Shown: one piece after another, positions 30,666 to 38,209 of the stretch
Layout of the letters: each line of letters opens with the position of its first letter
Position numbering within the stretch: the stretch's first letter is position 1
NCBI GenBank assembly: GCA_937928385.1
Contig: CALEZD010000082.1
Location: 1-39,698, forward strand
Origin: an uncultured Bacteroidota bacterium
GTDB taxonomy: Bacteria > Bacteroidota > Bacteroidia > Chitinophagales > Chitinophagaceae
DNA length: 39,698 nt
Reading direction: 5' to 3'
Made by a program: the position numbers and the translations under genes
Notes under the pieces: model-generated
Told to the model about the DNA's origin: nothing
Seen by the model: only the letters and a program-made list of their open reading frames with translations
Databases searched by the model: none

Positions 30666-32045
30666 TTACATCATTTCCCTGATGTCTTCCATTATACGTT
30701 TTGCAATATTATTCGATGTTGTTTCAGAACCGCTCTCAGCATATATACGTATGATAGGCTCTGTATTAGAGGGGCGCAGGTGTACCCAGTCGTTGTCAAA
30801 TTCTATCTTCAGCCCATCCTCGGTATTGATGGGGTGGCTCTTATACTTGTCCTGTATTTTGGCGAAGATGCCTTTCAGGTCTATATCATCACTCAGCTCT
30901 ATCTTATTCTTTGATATAAAATAGTTAGGGTAGCTGTTGCGCAGCGATTTCACACTTTTGCCCGTTATAGCCAAGTGTGTCAGGAAGAGCGCTATACCTA
31001 TCAGTGCATCGCGGCCATAGTGCATTTCGGGTACTATGATACCTCCGTTACCCTCGCCGCCTATTACTGCGTTAACTGCTTTCATCTTCTTCACAACGTT
31101 CACCTCGCCTACTGCACTCGGGGTATATTCGCCTCCATGCTTCTCGGTTACATCCCTCAATGCACGGGTAGATGACATATTAGATACAGTATTGCCTTTC
31201 TTATGGCTGAGCACATAGTCGGCCACAGCTACTAATGTATATTCCTCCCCAAACAAGCTGCCGTCTTCGCATACGAAACACAGTCGGTCCACATCGGGAT
31301 CAACAGCTATGCCCAGGTGGGCGTTCTGTTTCTCGACCGTGGAGCAGAGTTCTGCCAGGTTCTCAGGCAGTGGCTCAGGGTTGTGGGCGAAGTTGCCCGT
31401 CACCTCTTCGTTGATAGTGATGATTTCAGCAACTCCCAATGCTTTCAGCAGTGGCGGTACAGACAGGGTACCTGTTGAGTTGATGGCATCCACTACTATT
31501 TTAAAGTTCTTCGCTTTGATGGCCGCTACATCTACCAGCGGGTGCTGCAGTATAGCGTCAATATGCTTTTGTATATAGCTGTTGTCTTCAGTTATGGTGC
31601 CCAGCTTGTTAATCAGGGCGTAGTCATGCTCATTATTGTCTGCATAGTCCAATATCCACTGGCCGGCCTCAGCACTCAGGAACTCACCGCTGCCGTTCAG
31701 CAATTTCAGGGCGTTCCACTCTTTGGGGTTGTGGCTGGCGGTGAGAATAATACCTCCTGCTGCTTTTTCCATCACTACCGCCATCTCTACCGTCGGGGTA
31801 GTACTCAGCCCAAGGTCAACTATGTCAAATCCGCAACCTTGCAGGGTGGCGGTTACCAGGTTGCGCACCATAGCGCCCGATATACGCCCGTCGCGGCCTA
31901 TTACTATCTTATTATTATTTCCTTGCTGTTTTATCCATGCCCCGTAAGCTGTAGTGAATTTGACCACATCGATGGGTGTAAGCCCGGTACCTTGTTTCCC
32001 GCCAATTGTACCCCTGATACCTGAAATTGATTTGATAAGCGCCAT
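30666..32045 (-). CDS. glmM: Phosphoglucosamine mutase
   Basis: A 459-residue member of the alpha-phosphohexomutase family. Its phosphoserine loop is TASHNP (Ser104), its metal loop DPDVDR (Asp249, Asp251, Asp253), its sugar loop GGEGNGG (329-335) and its phosphate-binding loop RPSNTEP (424-430). The GEGNGG form is shared by archaeal and Bacteroidetes GlmM and differs from the GEQSGH of E. coli. It converts glucosamine-6-phosphate to glucosamine-1-phosphate, the precursor of UDP-GlcNAc for peptidoglycan and lipopolysaccharide. A phosphomannomutase or phosphoglucomutase role cannot be excluded. It is the first gene of a minus-strand run with the FAD oxidoreductase. Confidence 0.88.
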   Translation of the reverse strand: MALIKSISGIRGTIGGKQGTGLTPIDVVKFTTAYGAWIKQQGNNNKIVIGRDGRISGAMVRNLVTATLQGCGFDIVDLGLSTTPTVEMAVVMEKAAGGIILTASHNPKEWNALKLLNGSGEFLSAEAGQWILDYADNNEHDYALINKLGTITEDNSYIQKHIDAILQHPLVDVAAIKAKNFKIVVDAINSTGTLSVPPLLKALGVAEIITINEEVTGNFAHNPEPLPENLAELCSTVEKQNAHLGIAVDPDVDRLCFVCEDGSLFGEEYTLVAVADYVLSHKKGNTVSNMSSTRALRDVTEKHGGEYTPSAVGEVNVVKKMKAVNAVIGGEGNGGIIVPEMHYGRDALIGIALFLTHLAITGKSVKSLRNSYPNYFISKNKIELSDDIDLKGIFAKIQDKYKSHPINTEDGLKIEFDNDWVHLRPSNTEPIIRIYAESGSETTSNNIAKRIMEDIREMM

Positions 32046-32232
32046 ATACTATGCTGTAAGTTTTCAGGCTGCTAAGATAATTCAATAATTCCCTTATGCA
32101 CTTACAGGGGCATTATGTTTTCTTATGGGGGTGTTTATTAACTCTTTACAATATTTTAAGATTTTATTATAGGTTTTTTATTCACTGTTTACGGGCAGAA
32201 AACATTACTTTGGCAGGCTAAAACCATTCCTT

Positions 32233-35067
32233 ATGCAATACTCATCTAGAAATTTTTACAGCATGGTGCTGGCCCTGCTTATGTTACTGGTTACAGCAGG
32301 TAATGTATCCTTGGCACAGGACCTTTCGGCCAAGCTGCCGATAGACCCCAATGTGACCATCGGCCAGTTTGACAACGGGCTGAAATACTACATCAGGACC
32401 AATAAGAAACCTGAAAAGAAGGTAGAGCTACGCCTGGTAGTGAATGCAGGCTCTATACTGGAGGATGAAGACCAGCTTGGCCTGGCACACTTCATGGAGC
32501 ACATGAACTTCAACGGTACAAAGAACTTCCAGAAGAATGAACTGGTAAGCTACCTGCAGTCGATAGGTGTAGAGTTCGGCGCTGACCTGAATGCCTATAC
32601 CAGCTTCGACGAAACGGTATATATATTACCCATACCTACCGATAAAGAAGGCAACCTGGACAAAGGCTTCCAAATCATAGAAGACTGGGCGCACAATGCC
32701 TTGCTGACTGATAAGGATATAGATGACGAGCGTGGGGTAGTGCTGGAAGAAAGCCGCCTGGGCAAGGGTGCCGAAATGCGTATGCTGCAAAAGTACCTGC
32801 CCGAAATGATGGCCGGCAGCCGATATGCAGAGCGCCTGCCCATAGGTAAAGACGAGATTCTGAAGAACTTCAAATACGATGTGATACGCCGCTTTTACAA
32901 AGACTGGTACCGCCCCAACCTGATGGCTGTGGCTGTAGTGGGCGATATAGACAAGGCAACCGCCATGAAGTACCTGGAGAAGCACTTCAAACCCATGAAG
33001 AACCCCGCCAACCCTCGCCCCCGCTTTGATGTGCCGGTAGAAACACGCAATGTGGCCAAGGCTATGGTGCTGACAGATAAAGAAGCGACCAACTACCGCT
33101 TGCAAATCATCTTCCCGGCACAGAAGAAAGACAAAGAAATAACTGTAGGCGATTACAGGGAATTCATGGTGCGTGGCCTGATGAGCGAGATGCTGAACCA
33201 GCGTCTGAGCGACCTGGCACGCAGCAGCGACCCTCCCTTTCCCTATGCATTTGTATATGTTGGCGGTTGGGCCCGCGATTATGAGAACCTGGTAGGCTTC
33301 ACCATGTTTGGCGAGGAAGGCCCTGAAAAAGCCCTTATGGCGCTGACAGGTGAAATGAAGCGTGCTAAAGAATTCGGGTTTACTGAAGGTGAAATGGAAT
33401 TGGCACGCAAGAACCTGATGAGCAGTATGGAGAAATCTTACAATGAACGCAATACTACCGAGAGCAGCCAACTGATAGGCGAATATGTGCGCAACTTCCT
33501 GGAAGATGAACCCATACCGGGCATAGAGAACGAATACAAATACTATCAAACCTACCTGCCGGGTATCGATGTACAGGAAGTGAATGAAGAAATACAGACC
33601 CTGATGACGAACGAAAATTTCTTCTCGCTGATAACGGGGCCGGATAAAGACAAAGATAAACTGCCTACGGATGAGCAATTGCTTGCATTGACAAAAAGAG
33701 GTTTTGCACAGGATGTAAAGGCTAAAGAAGAAACAGCAGTGGCCAGCAGCCTGATGGATAAAAAACCAACACCGGGCAAAATAGCGAACATCTCTAAAGT
33801 AGAAGGGTTCAACGCAACTACTTATACACTGAGCAATGGCATCAAAGTAACGGTGAAGCCAACCACCTTCAAAAGCGATGAGATAATAGTACGTGGCCTG
33901 AAGAAAGGCGGCAGCAACAACTTTGGCGTGGCCGATGTGCACAATGTACGCTATGCTACACAAGTGGTGGATGCTATGGGCTACGGCAAGTTCAAGCCAT
34001 CAGACCTGGAAAAGGTGCTGGCAGGTAAAACTATCAGCGCCGGCGGCAGCATATCAGAAATCACTAATAGGGTATCTGGCAGCAGTACGATAAAAGACCT
34101 GGAAGATATGTTCCAGCTGATGTACCTGAAACTGACTGCGCCCCGTGCTGATAAAGAACTGTTTGAAGCATATAAGAAGAAGCAGATGATGCAGTTGCAG
34201 TTCCTGTCTGCTAACCCTACTTATGCTTTTATAGACACTGTGTACGAGTCGATGTATAAGAACAACCCGCTGGCACCGTCGCCCATACCCAAACCCGAGC
34301 ATTTCGAGGCCTTGTCTATGGATAGGATACTGGATATATACAAAGACCAGTTCAGTACGGCGGATGGGTATGAATTCTATATCGTGGGTAACGTGGACCC
34401 TAAGGTGTTGGTACCCCTGCTGGAAACTTATGTGGCCAGCCTGCCCAAAGCTAATAAAGCACCATCGTACAAAGACAACGGTGTACGCCCCATAACCGGT
34501 ACACAGACTATGAAGTACTACAAGGGCTCAGATCCCAAGAGTATGATTATAGGTGTGATACATGGTGATGCCAAGTATTCTGAAGACTTCTCGCTGCAAG
34601 TGCAGGCGCTGGCCGAGATACTGAACATACGGGTGATAGAAGAACTACGCGAGAAGCTGAGCGGTATCTATGGCGGTGGTTATAATGCCAGTGTAGAGAA
34701 AGAGCCTTATGAGAACTTCTCAGTAAGCCTGTACCTGCCCTGCGGACCGGAGAATGTAGACAAACTGCTGGCTGCGGCTGACGAGGTTGTGGCCGAGATA
34801 AAGAAGGAGGGGCCTAAAGCTGAAGACCTGGAGAAGGTAAAAAGCCAGTGGCACGAAAAACACCGCGAAAGCCTGGAGAAAAACGGCTGGTGGGCCAGCT
34901 CTATGGAGAGTGTACTCTTCTGGGGCAGGAACAAAGACCACAAGCTGAAATATGACGAGTGGATAGACAAGCTGACCGTACAGGATATTAAGAAGGTAGC
35001 TAACCAGGTGTTTGCCGCCAACAATTATACGGCCATATTGTACCCCGAGGCTGAAAAGAAGAACTAA
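32233..35067 (+). CDS. M16 family zinc protease (insulinase-like), two-domain
   Basis: A 944-residue protein with a signal peptide (about 8-29, to VSLAQD). The N-terminal M16 domain has the inverted zinc motif HFMEH (His86, Glu89, His90) in GLAHFMEHMNFNGT, and the third ligand is expected in the stretch DDERGVVLEESR about 75 residues later. The later half-domains (ITVGDYREFMVRGLMSEML and from about 520 the second M16 pair) lack an HxxEH and are structural, as normal for one-chain pitrilysin-type enzymes. It degrades peptides in the periplasm. It is divergent from glmM and monocistronic, ending at the terminator at 35115. Confidence 0.93.
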   Translation: MQYSSRNFYSMVLALLMLLVTAGNVSLAQDLSAKLPIDPNVTIGQFDNGLKYYIRTNKKPEKKVELRLVVNAGSILEDEDQLGLAHFMEHMNFNGTKNFQKNELVSYLQSIGVEFGADLNAYTSFDETVYILPIPTDKEGNLDKGFQIIEDWAHNALLTDKDIDDERGVVLEESRLGKGAEMRMLQKYLPEMMAGSRYAERLPIGKDEILKNFKYDVIRRFYKDWYRPNLMAVAVVGDIDKATAMKYLEKHFKPMKNPANPRPRFDVPVETRNVAKAMVLTDKEATNYRLQIIFPAQKKDKEITVGDYREFMVRGLMSEMLNQRLSDLARSSDPPFPYAFVYVGGWARDYENLVGFTMFGEEGPEKALMALTGEMKRAKEFGFTEGEMELARKNLMSSMEKSYNERNTTESSQLIGEYVRNFLEDEPIPGIENEYKYYQTYLPGIDVQEVNEEIQTLMTNENFFSLITGPDKDKDKLPTDEQLLALTKRGFAQDVKAKEETAVASSLMDKKPTPGKIANISKVEGFNATTYTLSNGIKVTVKPTTFKSDEIIVRGLKKGGSNNFGVADVHNVRYATQVVDAMGYGKFKPSDLEKVLAGKTISAGGSISEITNRVSGSSTIKDLEDMFQLMYLKLTAPRADKELFEAYKKKQMMQLQFLSANPTYAFIDTVYESMYKNNPLAPSPIPKPEHFEALSMDRILDIYKDQFSTADGYEFYIVGNVDPKVLVPLLETYVASLPKANKAPSYKDNGVRPITGTQTMKYYKGSDPKSMIIGVIHGDAKYSEDFSLQVQALAEILNIRVIEELREKLSGIYGGGYNASVEKEPYENFSVSLYLPCGPENVDKLLAAADEVVAEIKKEGPKAEDLEKVKSQWHEKHRESLEKNGWWASSMESVLFWGRNKDHKLKYDEWIDKLTVQDIKKVANQVFAANNYTAILYPEAEKKN

Positions 35068-35114
35068 CTAAGGAGTAGTAAGTCGTAAGTATTAAGTTAA
35101 TTTCATATTCAGGA

Positions 35115-35140
35115 GGCTGCCCGCAAGGGTGGCCTTTTTT
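35115..35140 (+). terminator. Terminator of the M16 protease gene
   Basis: Stem GGCTGCCC / GGGTGGCC with two G-U pairs and a GCAA loop, followed by six T. AGTAGTAAGT lies 7 bases past the stop codon, as after lpdA. Confidence 0.8.
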
Positions 35141-35247
35141 GTATTGTCGGCCTGAATCAGGTAAGTGTTCATGTAGATAAGTGTGCTAAATACAACCTTT
35201 GCATAAGAGCATTTTTTATGGTTTACTTATAAAAAAGTAAAGTTTAC

Positions 35248-35279
35248 TTGTATTTTGTTTAAGTTTTCTATTATATTTG
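35248..35279 (+). promoter_or_regulatory. Promoter of the membrane protein/XRE operon
   Basis: -33 TTG at 35248-35250 and -7 TATATTTG at 35272-35279, 21 bases apart: a full Bacteroidetes promoter. The leader to ATG 35313 is about 30 bases. Confidence 0.7.
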
Positions 35280-35312
35280 TATTGTTCTATTTTTCACTTT
35301 AAACAAAAATCA

Positions 35313-35840
35313 ATGAGAGGTTTTAAAACAATGTACGATTACCGTGGCAAGGTTGCTGGTATGGTAATAGCCGCGGTCGGCTCCATGCTTGTTATCATTC
35401 AGAAGCTTGCGCCGTTTAATGTGTTCCGAAGCATGAATGCAGAGCAGCATTATTACTTGTCTGCCTGGATAACGGTAGTGGGGCTTTTCTCTATTGCCTT
35501 TAGTATGGAAAAACATGAAGATGAACGAGTGAAAAAGATAAGGGCAGGTGCTATGCAGTTAGTGATCGGGTTGCTGATAGGTTTATTACTGGCGTTGTCG
35601 TTTACCGGTATAGTTATTGGTGATTTTGACCTGGCACCGGAAATGCTAATAGCCATAGCAGGGTTTTACCTGGTGTTTTATCTGGTAGTATTCCATATAG
35701 GGCTGTACACCGACATACTGTGGCAGTACGATGCCGATGAAATACCAATAGTGGAGAACATAAAGAAGAACTGGTGGGTACACCTGGTGGTGGTGATTGT
35801 GATGATGGGTGTTCTGTTGTTGATTTTCAGCATTATTTAA
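35313..35840 (+). CDS. Five-helix membrane protein paired with an XRE regulator
   Basis: The protein is 175 residues from ATG 35313; the frame's first TTG (35277) overlaps the -7 box. Five hydrophobic segments lie at about 14-29, 48-64, 78-103, 110-132 and 155-175. No motif of a known family is seen. The next gene, 10 bases downstream, encodes a small helix-turn-helix protein. Such membrane protein plus short XRE pairs are common in bacteria and the regulator often controls its own operon, sometimes with the membrane protein as a sensor. A regulatory role is inferred from the pairing alone. ATG 35331 is an alternative start. Confidence 0.65.
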   Translation: MRGFKTMYDYRGKVAGMVIAAVGSMLVIIQKLAPFNVFRSMNAEQHYYLSAWITVVGLFSIAFSMEKHEDERVKKIRAGAMQLVIGLLIGLLLALSFTGIVIGDFDLAPEMLIAIAGFYLVFYLVVFHIGLYTDILWQYDADEIPIVENIKKNWWVHLVVVIVMMGVLLLIFSII

Positions 35841-35850
35841 GCAGTAATAT

Positions 35851-36057
35851 ATGAAGAACACAATCAGGGTAGAGCGGGCAAAACTAAATATATCGCAAAC
35901 GGAACTGGCTGTGAAGGTGGGTGTGACAAAGCAGACCATACACTCTGTAGAAACCGGGCGGTTTGTCCCCAGTACGGTGCTGGCTATGAAGATAGCTTGC
36001 TTCTTCAAGGTGCGCATAGAAGATATCTTTGAGCTGGAGGACAGTGATTGGAAATAA
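35851..36057 (+). CDS. Small XRE-family helix-turn-helix regulator
   Basis: A 68-residue protein consisting almost only of an HTH_3 domain: VERAKLNISQTELAVKVGVT (helices 1-2), KQTIHSVETGRFVPS (recognition helix and turn) and TVLAMKIACFFKVRIEDIFE. The C-terminal EDIFELEDSDW resembles the YozG group of short XRE proteins. It is co-transcribed with the membrane protein before it. A perfect 15-bp inverted repeat lies 5 bases past its stop. DNA binding is well supported; its target is not known. Confidence 0.88.
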   Translation: MKNTIRVERAKLNISQTELAVKVGVTKQTIHSVETGRFVPSTVLAMKIACFFKVRIEDIFELEDSDWK

Positions 36058-36061
36058 AGGC

Positions 36062-36104
36062 TAACGTCAATCGGGGTGGAACGTGACAGCCCCGATTGAC
36101 GTTA
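36062..36104 (+). repeat. Perfect 15-bp inverted repeat after the XRE gene
   Basis: TAACGTCAATCGGGG (36062-36076) pairs perfectly with CCCCGATTGACGTTA (36090-36104), with a 13-base loop. No T run follows on the plus strand, so a classical intrinsic terminator is doubtful. It may be a factor-independent stop without a U tract, an mRNA 3' protector, or a palindromic repeat element. Confidence 0.6.
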
Positions 36105-36306
36105 AGATATTGGTTCAAAAATTTTGGCAGGCTGTTTAATCATGCTAATAATCCGGTTTTCAATGAGTGCATAATTGTAATTTGTATTCTCTGTTTCAAC
36201 CCGTCTTTTTTGCTTTTTCAAAGAATGAAAGATGCTCGGTAAGCCCCTGATTATTTCATTAAGATGAATTTATGACAGATGTTTCCGCGTTCATTCAATT
36301 TTCTAT

Positions 36307-36314
36307 TACCTTTG
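36307..36314 (+). promoter_or_regulatory. Predicted -7 box for ddl
   Basis: TACCTTTG matches TAnnTTTG, with a predicted leader of about 31 bases to ATG 36349. No clear TTG at -33. Confidence 0.5.
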
Positions 36315-36348
36315 GTAGCATCAACTTTAGCGTACCACTTAATATAAT

Positions 36349-37362
36349 ATGAAGAAAAATATTGCCCTGCTCGCAGGTGGCTATTCCGGCGAATACGTTA
36401 TATCCATACAAACCGCCGCTACCATAAAGAAGAACCTGGATGCAGAAAAATATAATGTATATACCATTGTAGTAACCAAAGAAGGCTGGTGGTACGAAGG
36501 TGATGGAGGTGCCAAAATACCTGTTGACAAAAACGACTTCACACTGACCATACAGGGCGAAAAAACAGTATTTGATATGGCTTTTATAGCCATACATGGA
36601 ACGCCGGGAGAGGATGGCCGTATGCAGGGTTATTTAGACATGGTGGGCGTGCCCTATACCTCCTGCAACGCCATAGTGTCTGCCCTTACCTTTAATAAAA
36701 GCTACTGTAATAAGGTAGTGAAGGATTTTAATGTAGTGAACATAGCCAACTCGGTACACCTGATAAATGGGGAACCCTACTCAGTAGGTTCTATACTGGA
36801 GCAGATACAGTTGCCCATGTTTGTGAAACCCAATGAAAGCGGATCGAGCCTGGGGGTAACAAAAGTGAAAGCTGTGGAAGACCTGCTGCCTGCTATAGAG
36901 AAGGCATTTAAAGAAGACAACCAGGTGCTGATAGAGGAGTTTATAGAAGGCAGGGAACTGACAATAGGCGTGTATAGGGTAGATGGTAAACTGTACACAC
37001 TGCCTGCCACCGAAATAGTGAGCCAGAACGAGTTTTTCGACTACGAAGCGAAATATACCCCGGGCGTGACCAACGAGATAACACCCGCGCCCGTGAGCGA
37101 GCAGGTGAAAGAAATGCTGGAAACCAAATCGGGCTATATTTACCGCCACCTTAACTGCCGTGGTGTAGTGCGGATGGATTTTATATTGCAGAACAAAACG
37201 GATAAATTGTACTTCCTGGAAGTGAATACCATGCCGGGCCAGAGCGAGGCGAGCATAGTGCCTCAACAGGTGCGGGCAGCGGGTATTACATTAATGGATT
37301 TTTATGGCTCGTTGGTAGAAGATTGTCTTAAACAACAGGTTAGTAATAATGGCGTTGATTAA
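36349..37362 (+). CDS. ddl: D-alanine--D-alanine ligase
   Basis: A 337-residue ATP-grasp ligase of normal length. Its N-terminal signature is GGYSGEYVIS (the GGxSxEhxvS motif), then FIAIHGTPGEDGRMQGYLDM, the ATP-grasp LPMFVKPNESGSSLGVTKVK and QVLIEEFIEGRELTIGVY, and the C-terminal RMDFIL and FLEVNTMPGQSEASIVPQQ carrying metal and D-Ala contacts. It joins two D-alanines for the peptidoglycan stem peptide in the cytoplasm. The stop overlaps the start of the PASTA gene by 14 bases, indicating coupled translation. A -7 box lies at 36307. Confidence 0.96.
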   Translation: MKKNIALLAGGYSGEYVISIQTAATIKKNLDAEKYNVYTIVVTKEGWWYEGDGGAKIPVDKNDFTLTIQGEKTVFDMAFIAIHGTPGEDGRMQGYLDMVGVPYTSCNAIVSALTFNKSYCNKVVKDFNVVNIANSVHLINGEPYSVGSILEQIQLPMFVKPNESGSSLGVTKVKAVEDLLPAIEKAFKEDNQVLIEEFIEGRELTIGVYRVDGKLYTLPATEIVSQNEFFDYEAKYTPGVTNEITPAPVSEQVKEMLETKSGYIYRHLNCRGVVRMDFILQNKTDKLYFLEVNTMPGQSEASIVPQQVRAAGITLMDFYGSLVEDCLKQQVSNNGVD

Positions 37363-38209
37363 AGAAAAATACAAACAATCTATATGGTTTCACCTGCTGC
37401 TGATGCTGCTGCTGGCGGTGGTGTTTTACATCATATTCTTTTCCAGCCTGGGCAGGATAACCGGCCATGGTGAACAGATAAAGATGCCCGTTTTGGTGGA
37501 CAAAACCTATGGCGAAGCGGTGAAGATACTGGAGAAAGAGGGTTTTGATATAGACCTGGACTCAGCCTTTGATATAAAGAAGGATGCAGGCATAGTGCTG
37601 TCGCAAATGCCGGATACAGGTGCGTTTGTCAAGCGTGGCAGGACAGTTTTTATAGTCGTGAATAAATCTCAGGCGCCGCTTACCCCCATGCCCGACCTGA
37701 TGGGCGTATCCTACCGCAGTGCAGATATGGTGCTGAGGAGCAACAAATTACGATTGGGTGACACGATACACCGCCCTGATATAGCAGATGGGGCTATCTT
37801 AGAACAAATGTATAATGGCAAGGTAATACAGGCCGGTGATATGATACCGCAGGGCAGTAAAATAACCCTGGTGATAGGCGACGGGCTGGGCAATGTGGAA
37901 TTTGACGTGCCGGATGTAGTGGGTATGAGTTATGCTGAAGGTTCAGCCATATTAAGTGCATCGGGCCTGCAGTTTATTGATGTGTGGGAAGGGCCGATTA
38001 CAGATTCGCTAACAGCGGTGATATACCACCAGTATCCTGATGCGAAGAATGACTACGGCGGCACCAACAGGATAAAACAGGGTGAGTTTATGGATATTAA
38101 GATTAGGCAAACCCCAGTAACCAAACCCACGGTGCCTGCGCAGCAGCAAGGCAATAAATCGCCTAAGAAATCTGTTAATACTAACAATGACGACGGAGAC
38201 TGGGATTAA
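37349..38209 (+). CDS. PASTA-domain membrane protein
   Basis: A 286-residue protein with a short cytoplasmic N-terminus, one membrane helix (about 12-33) and three PASTA-like repeats outside: about 44-108 (PVLVDKTYGEAVKILEKEGF), 112-185 (MPDLMGVSYRSADMVLRSNK) and 190-258 (VPDVVGMSYAEGSAILSASG). The tail is Pro/Gln/Asn/Asp-rich. PASTA domains bind peptidoglycan fragments or sense cell-wall state. Here no kinase or penicillin-binding domain is attached. Its position between ddl and a secreted protein, overlapping both, suggests a cell-wall function. The stop overlaps the next start by 23 bases. Confidence 0.85.
   Translation: MALIKEKYKQSIWFHLLLMLLLAVVFYIIFFSSLGRITGHGEQIKMPVLVDKTYGEAVKILEKEGFDIDLDSAFDIKKDAGIVLSQMPDTGAFVKRGRTVFIVVNKSQAPLTPMPDLMGVSYRSADMVLRSNKLRLGDTIHRPDIADGAILEQMYNGKVIQAGDMIPQGSKITLVIGDGLGNVEFDVPDVVGMSYAEGSAILSASGLQFIDVWEGPITDSLTAVIYHQYPDAKNDYGGTNRIKQGEFMDIKIRQTPVTKPTVPAQQQGNKSPKKSVNTNNDDGDWD

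Noticed and set aside
32626..33963. 445-codon minus-strand ORF
   Set aside because: Shadow of the M16 protease gene, whose zinc motif, signal peptide and length are all correct on the plus strand.
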